64,000 nt of DNA from Theropithecus gelada (lineage: Eukaryota > Chordata > Mammalia > Primates > Cercopithecidae): the NCBI RefSeq assembly GCF_003255815.1, contig NC_037681.1:86407703-86471702 (forward strand), in the 5' to 3' direction. The translations under genes were made by a program, and so were the position numbers. Below are positions 12,222-23,190 of the stretch, in pieces. The notes under the pieces are model-generated. The model was not told where the DNA came from. It made no database searches and worked only from the letters and a program-made list of their open reading frames with translations. Position 1 is the stretch's first letter, and each line of letters starts with the position of its first letter.

Positions 12222-12330
12222 GGCGGTGTTACTCTAAGTGTGGTTCCTGCACTGACAGCCGCAGCATTACCTAGAAGCTAGTTAGTAATGCAAATTCTTA
12301 GGTTCCACCCCAGAGCCTTTTACCTGTGGA
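12222..12330 (-). mobile_element. MER20 half element
   Basis: Matches the right half of MER20 read on the minus strand (agcattacctagaagctagt, then aatgcaaattcttaggttcc). The other half is missing. Confidence 0.6.
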
Positions 12331-12479
12331 AGTCAAGTTAACCTGTGAATACCCTCCATCCTTTGCTTATACCTCAGGTTGCCCCTTTCTGTCGTGGGTA
12401 CTGACAGGTCACAGCTTGCTGTCATCTCTCTTAAAGAGAAAATGAATGACCTGTAATTCTGTTATCCAGAGATAACCAC

Positions 12480-12860
12480 TCTCACTATTTAGTGTATCTT
12501 TTCAGACTTATTTCCATGCAATGTAGATATACATAATGAAAAACAATATAGAAACAAAATTCTATTATATCACAATGCTGCTTTTTGAATTTCTTTTTAC
12601 CGCAATGAACACTATGGCAGACTATCTTTCCATGTAAATAAAGTTATGTTTGCCACCTTAATTTTAATAACAGCATAATAGTTCCTTGTATGGACATATT
12701 ATAAATCATTTAGCTATTCCCTGTGGTGCAAGTCTTCCCACATTTTTAGAATCTCTAAACAACTTTCAGAAGAATATCCATGCACATACATCTTTGTGCG
12801 TATCTGAAATAATTCCATTAAAATTAAGTAGGTTCTTTTCTGTAATGTGTACTTCAGATG
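12480..12860 (-). mobile_element. Old L1M fragment
   Basis: Minus-strand L1M5/L1ME-like 3' text: cagcataatagttccttgta, then catctttgtgcgtatctgaa and a degenerate run. The 70-aa plus-strand frame at 12686-12898 is antisense to it. Confidence 0.6.
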
Positions 12861-13199
12861 TAATTTGCAGAACATTTGTGTCAGAGAGACTCATTTAAGA
12901 GATGAAGACTTCCCGTTTAATAAGTACTATTAATCACGATGCCAGTCTTCCATTTTATAATCAAAAGTACACGAAGATAGAACAAGTTATGCTGAAGTAT
13001 TTTTATTTTACATAATTAATGGACTTAAGGCCATTGGCAAAGGACCTTGTCAGTTATCATGGGACAAATACGCCCCAGCAAACGTAAGCAGTGAGATAAG
13101 ACTCTAATGTGTTTCTCAGATTGCTGCTTGCTGAACTGCTTCTTGAATTTTTGGAAACAAAAGTGAGTTTTTGATGTAATTGGAAGATCTGCTTTACAA

Positions 13200-13800
13200 C
13201 TCTGATTTTAAAATAAGTCTATACACAGTATCAGCAGATTGGTTAAGAAGTCTGCTGGTGGTGATATTAAAAAGGTTGGCAGATTTTCAATTCAGATTGA
13301 CACTATTCAAGACAGAGGCATAGCTGATGTTTATTTAAGAATCCTAAGACATGTCACAGATTCTGTGGAGAACATCTGATATCTATAGAGAGCTTGAAGT
13401 AAAGTCCTGGGAAAAATGTGTTCCAGACGGTTACAGATGTTCTCATATCAAATCATATTTCTATGAAAAGTTATGTAGCATGTTCAACTGATGGCACAGC
13501 CAATGTGAAGGAACAATTTAAGGTTTTCTTCCTGTTAAAAAATAATTGATTCTATCAACTTTATGGGTAGTGTTAGTCACATATTTTGAGGGTTGCAATG
13601 GTAGATTTAGAAGATGTCTGAACCTCCAGTTAATCCCACAAAATTTGAGTCTATGGTATCCACTTAGAACAATTTGCATGCTGCAAGCCGTGTAGAAACT
13701 CCCTGAATCTTAACTGAATGTGTTACCAAATTAAGCACGTTTTGTAAGTCATCAGGTATCACATCACACCAGTGCATACATGAATGTTTCAGATGTTGGT
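13200..13800 (+). pseudogene. hAT-superfamily transposase remnant
   Basis: Plus-strand translation recovers hAT transposase blocks. Codons from 13230 read ISRLVKKS, then GRFSIQID with spacing like the conserved segment ending in the first catalytic Asp region, and continue to RILRHV before a TGA at 13377-13379. After a frameshift, a second block at 13472-13510 reads YVACSTDGTAN, equivalent to the CTDGA motif that carries the next conserved Asp. A degenerate KLPES-type segment follows near 13690. At least two frames and several in-frame stops are needed, so the gene is dead. The source is either an autonomous Charlie-type DNA transposon or a decayed copy of a hAT-derived host gene of the ZBED5/FAM200 kind. 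Bases 12900-13200 and 13800-14400 may belong to it but show no motif I trust. Confidence 0.6.
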
Positions 13801-14531
13801 TCTGAGGCATTAGACATGGTGGAAGGCTACAAAGAGGGCCCTGAAAAGGATTAAAAGGGCTTTGTCATTCCCTTGTGGGAACTAATGGAAACTCAGGAGA
13901 ACATATTCCCACATTGGAGATTTTGGTGTAAACACCAGACCAATGATAAAGACATCCAAAGAATTACCACGGAGGATCCTTTTTAGATTAACTTGTCTGC
14001 AGAAAAATTTGACCTGGAAATGCCACAGTTCAGAATATGGATTCTGAAACCATCAAAATGAGATGAAGTCAAGAAGACAGAAAAGGGTTAAGTATTTTAT
14101 GAGTAAGAGGGGTTCTTAAAGGCAGATGTGAACTATAAATAATACTCTAGAAGGTTCTTCACCTCAACTGTGTTTGTATGTGATTTGAGGATGAATTGAG
14201 AAAATAAGTTGCCATTCAATGATATTTTCAGGGTATTTACAGAATCTCAGTGTAGTTACCCACCTGCCTTATGTTTTGCTGAAGCAAACATCTTTTTAAA
14301 AAGTATTCCTAATCTGCTGAAATAATTTCTACCGAGATCTAAAACATCCACTTTGCAAAGCAGAGCTCAATTTGACACTGAGAAATTTAAGGAATTATCC
14401 AAGTTTGGTGTGGCTTAGGCTATGATAAATTGATGTGTTTACCCTGTGACTGTGCTGGTGAATGGACAGTGATCTAAGGAGTCAGGAAAGGGAGACAAGG
14501 AGGTGGCCTTAGTGCTAAAATTAAGCCTGGT

Positions 14532-14625
14532 GCTAGGGTGATCAACCATCCAGGTTTGCATGGGATTAGGAGTGGAGGGTTTCCTAGGATGCAGAACTTT
14601 CAGTGCTAGAACCAGGTCAGTGCAA
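14532..14625 (+). repeat. Old unassigned interspersed repeat, copy 1
   Basis: Text gtttcctaggatgcagaact and agtgctagaaccaggtcagt matches a second copy at about 57186-57300 in the same order. This indicates an old mammalian repeat whose name I cannot give. The rest of 14100-14960 shows nothing else clear. Confidence 0.45.
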
Positions 14626-14969
14626 CAATAATCTCTTTGTGGGTCATCAAGACTGTGACTTTGTGGGAATGGACCCACCTCTCTGTTTCTTTTAATACCT
14701 GTTTCCCCTTCAGAGATGCCACTGAGACCCATTTAAACCTAACTTCATTTGGATATCACCATGGGGGGCAGGTACATGCATGTGTCTGCACACAAAAAAC
14801 ATGCCCATCTCTCTTTCTCTTTCTCTCTTTGATTGTGTTTGCCTCAGACTCTGCCTTCAACATCCATGTTAGGAATCACAGAAAAACAGAGAGACTCAAA
14901 GATTCTTACAACAAGGGCTTGCAATGTATAAAGCACTCCACTGGTTTCTGAGGGCACATGGGATGATGT

Positions 14970-15900
14970 AATATAGAGATTAGGAGACTAAGCCCACCCT
15001 CAAGGAGTTTGTCCTATATTAAGAAAAATAAAACACACCAGCAAACAGTTACATCAGCAGAAAGAATGTGATAAATGCCCTAAGAAAGATACCAACAAAG
15101 TGCTTTAGGAGTTCATAGTCATTAGAGTTTTCATTTAGTTCACAGGTGGGTGGTATTTGTATTGAGTCTTGAAGAGGGTGGCGATGGGCAAAGATTAGGG
15201 AAGTCAGGCTCCTGGGGCATGCAGATTGCTTAAGATTTGGGGGGTCCCTGCCCTCAAATCACTTACATTCCAAGTGGGAGATGGAACAGTGAACAGTAGA
15301 GCCTTGAGAGTTCAGGGAAAGGAAAACATTGATCTGTGTCAGGTAGAGAGGAAAGATATAATGGTGGGTTGTGCTGTGAAAAAGGACTAGGTTTTTAGTG
15401 AGCAGAGGCAAGCTGGAGGACACCCAGGTAGAGTCTTGGAATGTAAGCAGAAGGCCAGAGGAAGGAATGAGCACCGCCATATTTTCTGACACCAGGAGGT
15501 GCCTGGGGCATGGTACGTGTGTCTTGGAGTATGGGAAGAGTTGGGCTAAGAGGATGGCCCAGATGACTGAGCTCTAGAAGGCCCACTGGTAGTATGGGAG
15601 CTTGGCTTTAAAGAAATTAAGCCAATAGGAAATTGTAGAGACTTCTTTGGGATGATTGGGATGACATGTTAAAAGTACTTGCTTAGAGATTCTTCTGTCA
15701 GTTGTGCACAAGAGGGCTCAAAACGAGGGAGGGGCAGAACCTTCTTCAAAGGTTCTTTCAACAATCCCAGAATGAGTAAGTGAGCATTCACTGGGTGTGG
15801 GGTTCATATGGATGGAGAGGCAGGAGGAAATCTGGTAGACATTTTGAAGGAGGATGTGACAAGTGGATTTGGTGACAAATTGAGTCAAGGGGATGAAAGA
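14970..15900 (-). mobile_element. L2-like LINE fragments, degenerate
   Basis: Stretches such as accctcaaggagtttgtcct (14997), ttgagtcttgaagagggtgg (15161) and gtccctgccctcaaatcact (15244) resemble reverse L2-type text in two partly overlapping copies. Open frames at 15259-15492 and 15395-15586 (minus) are incidental. Confidence 0.4.
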
Positions 15901-16069
15901 AGAGTCAATTTACTTTAAAGTAAAGGTTTTTCAAGATGATCTGTAACATTCCTTTCTGTACTGGGAATTCATAACTTCCAGGTTTCTAGACTTAGGTACT
16001 AGAAAAATGCCAATACCTTCCTTCCTACCTCTTTTCCATCACTTAAACCCTTTTATTCAGTACCAGATA

Positions 16070-16760
16070 TTGTAGGGAGTAAGGATGTAGACCTGTCTAT
16101 GGAACACTTTTTAGTTTAGGAGGAGCTATGGACATTTAAACAGATAACTGTAATTTGACATGATAAGTGCTATTCTGGAGTTATAGTCAAAGGACTAGGA
16201 GAAAACCAAGGAGCTAGGAGAAACTAGGAGAAAAACAACCAGCTCTGCCTAGAAAAGTGGAGATAAGTTGACAAGGGTGATTAAGGGTTTGTTAGGCAAT
16301 ATATGGGGTGGGGGCAGGGTGGAAAGATAAAACAATGGGAGAAACATGAATGAGACTGATGTGCAGGACCCTACCAGTGACTTGTCTGGCTGGAACCTAG
16401 GGTGGATTGAAGTGAGAGAGGAAGGGAGAAGGGAAATGGGAGATTTGTCAGCAGAGTTAGATTGTGGTCAAATGAAAGAGGACCTCATTCCATGAAAGGA
16501 ATTTGGACCTGATCTTCTTGCTAATTATGAGTTAGTAGAGATCTTTAAGGACAGTAGTAAATGATCCAACATGTGTCTTCGGAATTAACGCTGATGACCC
16601 TGAAGAGGGTGGACTACAATAGGGAGAGGTTGGAGACAAGGAGGCCAATAAGAGGTTATTAGAATTCAGGCAAAAGACAATGCATAAATGGGTTACTTGG
16701 GAAGGTATCTGGGGAAAGTTGAGTTCAATTTTGAAACTATATTTTAAGAGGTGGCAGGGC
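16070..16760 (-). mobile_element. L2-like LINE fragment
   Basis: Carries the ordered phrases of a common old mammalian repeat, among them gataagtgctattctggagt (16162) and agaggttattagaattcagg (16650). The same sequence type recurs at 33.3-34.0 kb and 61.3-62.2 kb. Assignment to L2/CR1 is tentative. Confidence 0.4.
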
Positions 16761-17079
16761 ATTCATTTGTGGATTCATTTTTCCCTTGCACTCAAATCTT
16801 TATTAACTTTGCCAGGTACTGAGGATAAGAAGATAAATAGACCACTTCCATGACCTCCTTCTGCTCATTTGCAATGATTCTCACTCTTTATTTCTGTGCC
16901 AACACTCTTAAGAGACGTGAAATACAGTTTTGGGAGTAGGATGGCAGGGGATGAGAGGGGGATAGGAAAGGAGTAAGAATATGCAGGAGGGAGTATGTCC
17001 TTAATGGAGAAATAGCAGAATGTGGGGTGGCATGATGTGCAGATATCCCCCTTCCCCAGGGGGATGAAACACCTGAGCC

Positions 17080-17560
17080 TGTTTTATTTAGGAGACTTTC
17101 AGCTTTCAGTAATAGAATACCCTACTCAAAATGGCTTAAACAATAATGACACTTATTGTGATATATAACAAGAAATTAATGGATGGCCATCTCAGCTGCT
17201 CAGTAAAGTCGCTGAGGAACCAGATTCCTTATCCTTTTCTAATCTGCCATCCTTAGCATGTTCCTCTCAGCCTATTTCCTCTCATGGTTATAAGACGGCT
17301 GCTGTAGTTCCAGGCATCACAGGCAGAGGTGACTATGTCTAGCAGAAGAAAGAGGCATCTTTCTTCCTTGTGCATCTTTTTCTCTTATGAGCATAGAATC
17401 CTATCCCAGAATCTCCAGCAGACTTCTCATATCTCAGTGGCCAGAACTGGGTTGGAGGCCCACCTTTGAACCTATCCCTGGCAAAGGAAAGGGGGAAGCA
17501 GGAAACATTGGAAACAAAATTATGGCTGTTAGCAAAGAAGAAAGTGAAAATGGCTTTTGA
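17080..17560. mobile_element. Possible old repeat, family unknown
   Basis: The sequence ctcaaaatggcttaaacaat followed by cttcctcatatctcagtgg-like clauses resembles widespread old mammalian repeats read on the minus strand. I cannot name the family. Confidence 0.3.
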
Positions 17561-17789
17561 GTAAGCAAACATTCCTTCTGCTGAAATTTGCTAGCTGTGG
17601 GAAAGAAGTTCTTTGCATTTAGAAATAGAGCCTTTGTTACAGATAAGCAGTTTGGGGTTAGAGAGATAGATTTGAAATATACTAGAAAAGAGATAGAGTA
17701 GTTTTTTTGTTGTTTGTTTGTTTTATTTTTTATTTTTATTTTTAAAAACTAACCTGACATAAGTTTTGTGCTTCATACATCTTAATTCA

Positions 17790-17910
17790 TGGAACCTCAT
17801 CAGGACACTTAACAGGTAGGCCATTTTCACTGAGTAAAACGAAGCTCAGAGAGGTTGAGGAACTGGGGATGGTCACACAGCTAGTGGGTGGCAATCCTGG
17901 CAGTGGATAT
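17790..17910 (-). mobile_element. MIR SINE fragment
   Basis: Reverse MIR core: aagctcagagaggttgagga followed by tcacacagctagtgggtggc. Confidence 0.8.
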
Positions 17911-17924
17911 GCTCACTTTCATCT

Positions 17925-18203
17925 AATTATGGAGAATTTTGAACATACACAAAAGTAGACAGAATGGCATGATGAGTGTCCCATGTATCTGTACTTAGTT
18001 CCAACCAACAATAACCCTTTGCTAATCTTCCAGTCACCCTCCTCATCCCCTCTTCCCTCTGTTATTATTTTGGAGTAAATTCCCCACCATTGTATCATTT
18101 TATCACCAAGTATTTCAGCATGAATCTCTACAAGATAAGGTCTGTTTTCTTTTAAAGATAACGACAACCATGATACCTAAAATATTTAACAACACTTATT
18201 TAT
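17925..18203. mobile_element. Old LINE-like repeat, left part
   Basis: Begins aattatggagaattttgaac and continues tattatttttggagtaaatt-like text, a common old mammalian repeat. It resumes at 18804 after the L1PA insertion, so the two parts are one element split in two. Family (probably L1M) not certain. Confidence 0.45.
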
Positions 18204-18207
18204 TGAT

Positions 18208-18241
<34 letters not shown>

Positions 18242-18794
18242 AGACGGAGTCTCGCTCTGTCGTTTGTCTGTTTGTTTTTCTTTTTATTATACTTTAAGTT
18301 CTAGGGTACATGTGTACAACGTGCAGGTTTGTTACATATGTATACATGTGCCATGTTGGTGTGCTGCACCCATTAACTCGTCATTTACATTAGGTATATC
18401 TCCTAAGGCTATCCCTCCCCCATCCCCCCTCCCCACAATAGGACCCAGTGTATGATGTTCCCCTTCCTGTGTCCAAGTGATCTCATTGTTCAATTCCCAC
18501 CTATGAGTGAGAACATGCGGTATTTGGTTTTCTGTTCTTGCGACAGTTTGCTGAGAATGATGGTTTCTAGCTGCATCCATGTCCCTACAAAGGACATGAA
18601 CTCATCCTTTTTTATGGCTGCATAGTATTCCATGGCGTATATGTGCCACATTTTCTTAATCCAGTCTGTCACTGATGGACATTTGGGTTGATTCCAAGTC
18701 CTTGCTATTGTGAATAGTGCCGCAGTAAACATACGTGTGCGTGTGTCTTTATAGTAGCATAACTTATAATCCTTTGCGTATGTCCCCAGTAATG
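18204..18794 (-). mobile_element. L1PA fragment with an Alu 3' end in its tail
   Basis: Read on the minus strand: 5'-truncated L1PA ORF2 C-terminus and 3' UTR (18794 down to about 18286), an A-rich linker, 22 bases of the 3' terminus of Alu (18241-18262, gagacggagtctcgctctgt) and then a tail of about 30 A. Both flanks carry aacactt (18190-18196 and 18797-18803), which suggests one insertion event. No other part of an Alu is present. The L1 3' UTR contains a C-rich block (18413-18434) that is a G-quadruplex motif on the L1 sense strand. Confidence 0.75.
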
Positions 18795-18801
18795 ATAACA
18801 C
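18490..18801 (-). pseudogene. L1PA ORF2 C-terminal remnant
   Basis: About 100 open codons of the C-terminal end of L1 ORF2p, with WNQPKCPSVTDWIKKMWHIY and the following MEYYAAIKKDE. Only the C-terminus is present; reverse transcriptase and endonuclease are absent through 5' truncation, so it cannot be functional. Confidence 0.85.
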
Positions 18802-18803
18802 TT

Positions 18804-19310
18804 TTTTAATATTAACATTTTAGGTAGTGTTTAATTTTCAAATTATCTCATAAATATCATCATTTTTTACAGTTTATTTGAATTAAGATCCAAATAAGGT
18901 CCACACATTGCAATTGATTAATAATGTTTTAATTCTAAATCTATAAATTCTTCCTCTGTGTCTTCCTGTCTCTCTCTCTCTCTCCCTCTTTCTTTTTTAT
19001 AATTAATCTTCGGAAGAAATCAAATTATATGACTGGCAGTTTCTCACAGTCTGGATTTTGCTGGTTGTATCCCCATGATGTAGTTTGACATATTCCTCTG
19101 TCCTCTATATTTCCTGTAAATTGGAGTTGGAGTGACAGATTTGGTCAGATTCAGGTTGTTTTTTTTGCAAGGATATTTCGTAAGTGGTGCCATTTTCTTG
19201 CATTATGAGGTTCTCTTTTTCTTGGTGATGTAGCAGCCACTGATACTCAATGCCTGGATCCCTTAATTTACTAGAGGTTACACAATGGCGATTTCATAGT
19301 ACAATAGTTT
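18804..19310. mobile_element. Old LINE-like repeat, right part
   Basis: Continues the element at 17925-18203: tccaaataaggtccacacat, then cacagtctggattttgctgg and atttcctgtaaattggagtt. A short TCTC run sits at 18968-18986. Confidence 0.45.
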
Positions 19311-20750
19311 CTTCTTTATGGGTTTGCCAGAAAAGCTGAGATTTAAAATCCTGTCTGACTCAAGAAGGTGCCACTACTATTGTAGAGGAAGTGTCATGCC
19401 AGGGGAGGAATACGGGAAAAGGGAGGACAATTTCAAAGCATTTGAGACAGTACAGAAGTATACCCTGAAAAAGAAGATTATCTGGGTTGTTTATACCCAC
19501 AAATTAGCTAGTCACAAACACATAACCTGGTTAGAATTGTGGAGTATCATACATCAATCACAGCGATCATATCATGGCATAACCCCAAAACACATGTTGA
19601 TTATTTACATTTTAGTGTGCTGTGCTTGAATAACATTTTTCCCTTGAAATCTACAAGTGAGGGACAGAGAGAACACAAATGATGATGTTTTAGTGTGCCT
19701 AAGGCATGATGAAATAATAGAAGGCATTGCATCAAGAGCAGAACAGTTTGAAGTCAGTGAGCGTCTCTGTGTAATCCACATAATTTATTTTGCAGTCACA
19801 AAATTACAAAGCACTGTAGCAGGCATTGTGAGCCTCATGAAGGAAACAGAAAACTCACAAACCAAGGAGGGGATGGGGCCAATGAAATATACCTCAAGAT
19901 AACAGTGGCAGAAACATAAATGGGTATAAACACAATCTGCTCTATTGTACCTCATGGCTAGAGCAGGGCTTTCAGAAGGGTAAGAATGAAAGAATTGAGG
20001 GAGGTTAGCAGACTTCTTGTAGGAATTGAGGCAGGTGTGGAAGCTCCCCAGGCAGGAGAACCCGGAGCCTATGTGAGGGAGGAGAAGGAACACCTGGAAT
20101 AGTCTGGAGTTGGGATACTCCTGAGGGTAACATCAGAGAGGGAAGAAGCACCCACTCTATCCATAGATGAAAACACATTTCTGAATTATATTTCTAAAAA
20201 TTATACTTTTGTGGAAGAGGAAAGAGGGTGTTTTTCCCCTAGAATTGCATAATGTTGAAATTATTGATTTGATTTCTCCATTAGATTTACTGTCAATTCT
20301 TGTTAATCATGGTAGTTTTGTTCTAAAAAGTCACAAGAACACTGAAATAGTAAACACCGAGCCATTGCTCCTAGGGGAAATATAGGGTTAGGTTTCTGTC
20401 AGCCTCTGGTCACCATTTTGTCAGCTGATCAATACATAACCTTGCTTTATGTGTGTTTCTGTTTAAAGACGTTTAATATATATTGTTGATTCATTAACAT
20501 TGAATGATGGTCAACAGAACTACAACTCATGCCTGAGTGAAGCTTATCTGACATACTTCTGTTCCCTGGAAGGCACCTCACAGCCGTCCTGAACTTAGGA
20601 ACACTAGGCAGAACTTCAGCCCTACACTTGAGGGCCATCGTAAAGAGCAAAATCACTAACGAAAAGCACAAAAGTGCAAAAAAAAAAAAAAAAAAATGGT
20701 AGTACCAGATAGACTGCAAAAAGCACATTTGTTTACGATATGAGAGCTGA
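19310..20750. other. Unassigned stretch
   Basis: No gene or repeat recognised apart from a 19-base poly(A) at 20678-20696. Two plus-strand frames (19318-19629, 103 aa; 19657-19902, 81 aa) are the longest here. They have no domain, no Kozak-like start and no sign of splicing, so I do not call them genes. Confidence 0.45.
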
Positions 20751-20754
20751 AATA

Positions 20755-20940
20755 AGAAAGTAGAGTGTTGTCTTGTTCAAACCTCAGTTGGGCATGTGTG
20801 CGTGGGCCAAGTTAAATTTTTTGCTATTCTGCCCATGTCTGCAAATAACCTCAAGAGTGCCCGCTTGGGGATTACAAATAAATTTTAGCGAGTTGGTGGA
20901 TTTGTAAATATGGAATCCATAAATGAGACTTAACTATAAT
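20755..20940 (+). mobile_element. Tigger-like DNA transposon end, copy A
   Basis: Contains ttgctattctgcccatgtct, gcgagttggtggatttgtaa and an end ataaatgagacttaactata that resembles the terminal inverted repeat of TcMar-Tigger elements. It shares a segment with 22497-22590. Confidence 0.45.
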
Positions 20941-22490
20941 TTGAAAACCAGTGTTGAAAGATAAACTCGGGTTGGGGGTGGGGTGAACAATTGCAACAGG
21001 TTTTCTGGGCTTCTCCAGCACATTCAGGTTGTATCACTCAGCTAGGCATGCAAATCCTATTGATAAAGGTCTTTTTGTTGGAGAGGGAAGAAGAGGAAGA
21101 GAGGAGGTGTGGCCTACAGAGAGGTAAGGAGAAACTGAAGGAGTTGTGTGAGGGCTTAGGAATCCAGGAAGTGGGAACATAAGAGTAACGGGGGAAGTCT
21201 CTGGAATCAGGACAACTGAGTACAAAAAGCTTGGACAGGGGAGAGGAGAAGGAGCAGGAAGAAGGAGACCGCCATGAAAGCTAGAACCACACTCTGATTT
21301 GGGTCAGTGTAGCAAAAGCTCAGTAAGTCAGATAGGTTTTTTGGCATAGGGCCGCCATATTCATCCTTTGCTCGGAGCTCTACGACTGAGTTTTTACTTT
21401 TCAACCAATTGTGGTACCCGCTAGGGACTGCTGGAGAGGGAAGGACAGCCATGGGTTTTGGTTCCGCCTTTGCTGGCCACATTAGAGATGCCTTGGGTGG
21501 AAGCCTCATGCCACAGAGTTACTTGCAGATGATTTAAAGAAGGATGCAGAACTGTTTTTCACTCACAAAGAGAAAATTAATGCTAGAGATTTGATCCTTT
21601 AAGAGGTCTTTGAACTTGTAAACCCAGACACATATGTGTCAAGAATGGAAACTGGCAAAGACTGTATTCCATAGTTTGAACTTAATTGCTTTTGGTATGT
21701 ACTTGAAAAGATAAAATATCCCAAGACGTTTAACTTTAGAAAGTCATTCTGTTGTGCTGCACAGTAAGTCATTTTCACAAGGAACTGGCCGAGATATTCA
21801 GTATCAATATGCAGGAATGGTTTCAATATGTGGTAGGCCAATAAAAACAAAGTCACTCTGACCCACACTTTGCAGATCTAAGAGGGACAGGGGAGCAAGT
21901 AGCGATAATTAGTTCCAGTTTCAGGGAAATACTGTAACTCTGCAGCCACATGCCTCTGTCCTGCCCGCTGCACCGCTGCACCGTGTGTCTCTCAGGGAGT
22001 GGGGCTCAACGTCCCAATCTGTGCTTCTCAGGTGGGCACTGCACATGATGTGGTTATGCAGTGAGGCCTAAAAGTGGGTCCTGTGGAGATAGGGAGTGTT
22101 GGTTTGATCTGAAATCATGGGACTCACAGAATTGGCCACTGGGTTTGGAAAACCCTCCGTAGGAGCAAGCCTCAGTGAGAGGAAATAGGACCATCCCACA
22201 CCCCCTTGCTTTGCTGCTGGCTAGCACAGGCAGCTGCCCAGAGCCTTTGACCCACTTCCCTGCTTCTAGGACAGTCAGATCCAAGCCGTGGGGGGTCTGC
22301 TTACTTTTCACCCTTGCCTTAATTCATCAGCGTTCCCTTTCTCCTCTCAGCCTGGGGTTGGAGGGGTGGTGGAAAAGAGGGTCTTTCCTTCCTGGTGTTA
22401 AAAAACAGATTGAAGCATATGTGTGGGGCAGGGGAGGGAACAAGGAAGGGTGGGGCCTCTGGAATCATACCCATCGTACTCAAATAGTAC
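20941..22490. other. Unassigned stretch
   Basis: No repeat recognised. The minus frame at 21207-21509 (100 aa) starts MRLPPKASLMW and has a hydrophobic C-terminal run (FMAVSFFLLLLL) that could read as a membrane segment. I see no known domain and no gene structure around it. Frames at 22175-22624 and 22423-22620 (+) overlap each other and are likely chance. Confidence 0.4.
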
Positions 22491-22496
22491 TCAAAA

Positions 22497-22590
22497 AGTT
22501 TTTGCTGTTCTGCCCATATCTGCAAATGACCTCAAGAGTGCCTGTTTGGGGATTTGTAGATATGGAATCCATAGTCTCCAAAATGGAGAC
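22497..22590 (+). mobile_element. Tigger-like fragment, copy B
   Basis: Shares roughly 76 aligned bases with copy A at about 90% identity. It lacks a 29-base segment found in A (about 20871-20899) and has no recognisable terminal repeat. Confidence 0.45.
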
Positions 22591-22750
22591 TTTTTTATTT
22601 ATTATTTATTTATTTTGTAATTGACATGATCTTGCTCTGGGGTTGCTGTTTATACAGAGTAACCCAAAAGAAATTAAACTTGCCCATTTAAATAAATTGA
22701 TCTATTCTGGTTTGAAGCAATATTTTTCAGGTAAGCTCAGATTCTGTAGG

Positions 22751-22824
22751 CGTAAGCCTTTTCTTCTGCTCTCAACTCCTCTTCTTCTCCCTGGGTGACA
22801 TCTGGGCACAGGAAAAGGCTTACG
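22751..22824. other. Perfect 13-bp inverted repeat
   Basis: Arms cgtaagccttttc (22751-22763) and gaaaaggcttacg (22812-22824) are exact reverse complements around a 48-base pyrimidine-rich loop. Confidence 0.8.
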
Positions 22825-22856
22825 TAACCTTGTCATGGTTGGGGCAGCATGTTTGC

Positions 22857-22910
22857 TTTCTTTCTTTCTTTCTTTCTTTTTTTTTTTTTTTTTTTTTTTT
22901 AGTACATCTT
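22857..22910. repeat. TTTC microsatellite and poly(T)
   Basis: About five TTTC units followed by some 22 T. This is the expanded A-tail of the minus-strand Alu that follows. Confidence 0.9.
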
Positions 22911-23190
22911 GAGACAGAGTCTCACTCTGTTACCCAGGCTGGAGTGCAGTGGTGCAATCTCAGCTCACTGCAACCTTGGCCTCCCTGGTTCAAAGGATCT
23001 CCTGCCTCAGCCACCAGAGTAGCTGGGATTACAAGCATGTGCCACCATGCTCAAGTAAGTTTTGTGTTTTTAGTAGAGACAGGGTTTCACCATGTTGGCC
23101 AGTCTGGTCTTGAACCCTTGGTCTCAAGTGATCCGCCTGCCTTGGCCTCCCAAAGTGCTGGGATTACAGGCATGAGCCACCACACCCTGC
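22911..23190 (-). mobile_element. AluS-like SINE
   Basis: Complete minus-strand Alu ending at 23190. The 142-aa plus-strand frame across it (22830-23258) is the usual antisense Alu frame and not a gene. Flanks share only a loose gcatgttt/ggatgttt similarity. Confidence 0.93.

Noticed and set aside
18241..18262. Independent Alu insertion
   Set aside because: Only 22 bases of Alu 3' end are present, between an A-tail and an L1 3' end, with one pair of flanking repeats for the whole; better explained as part of the L1 insertion.
21207..21509. 100-aa minus-strand frame with a hydrophobic C-terminal run
   Set aside because: No recognisable family, no promoter or splice context, and hydrophobic runs arise easily from purine-rich DNA read antisense.
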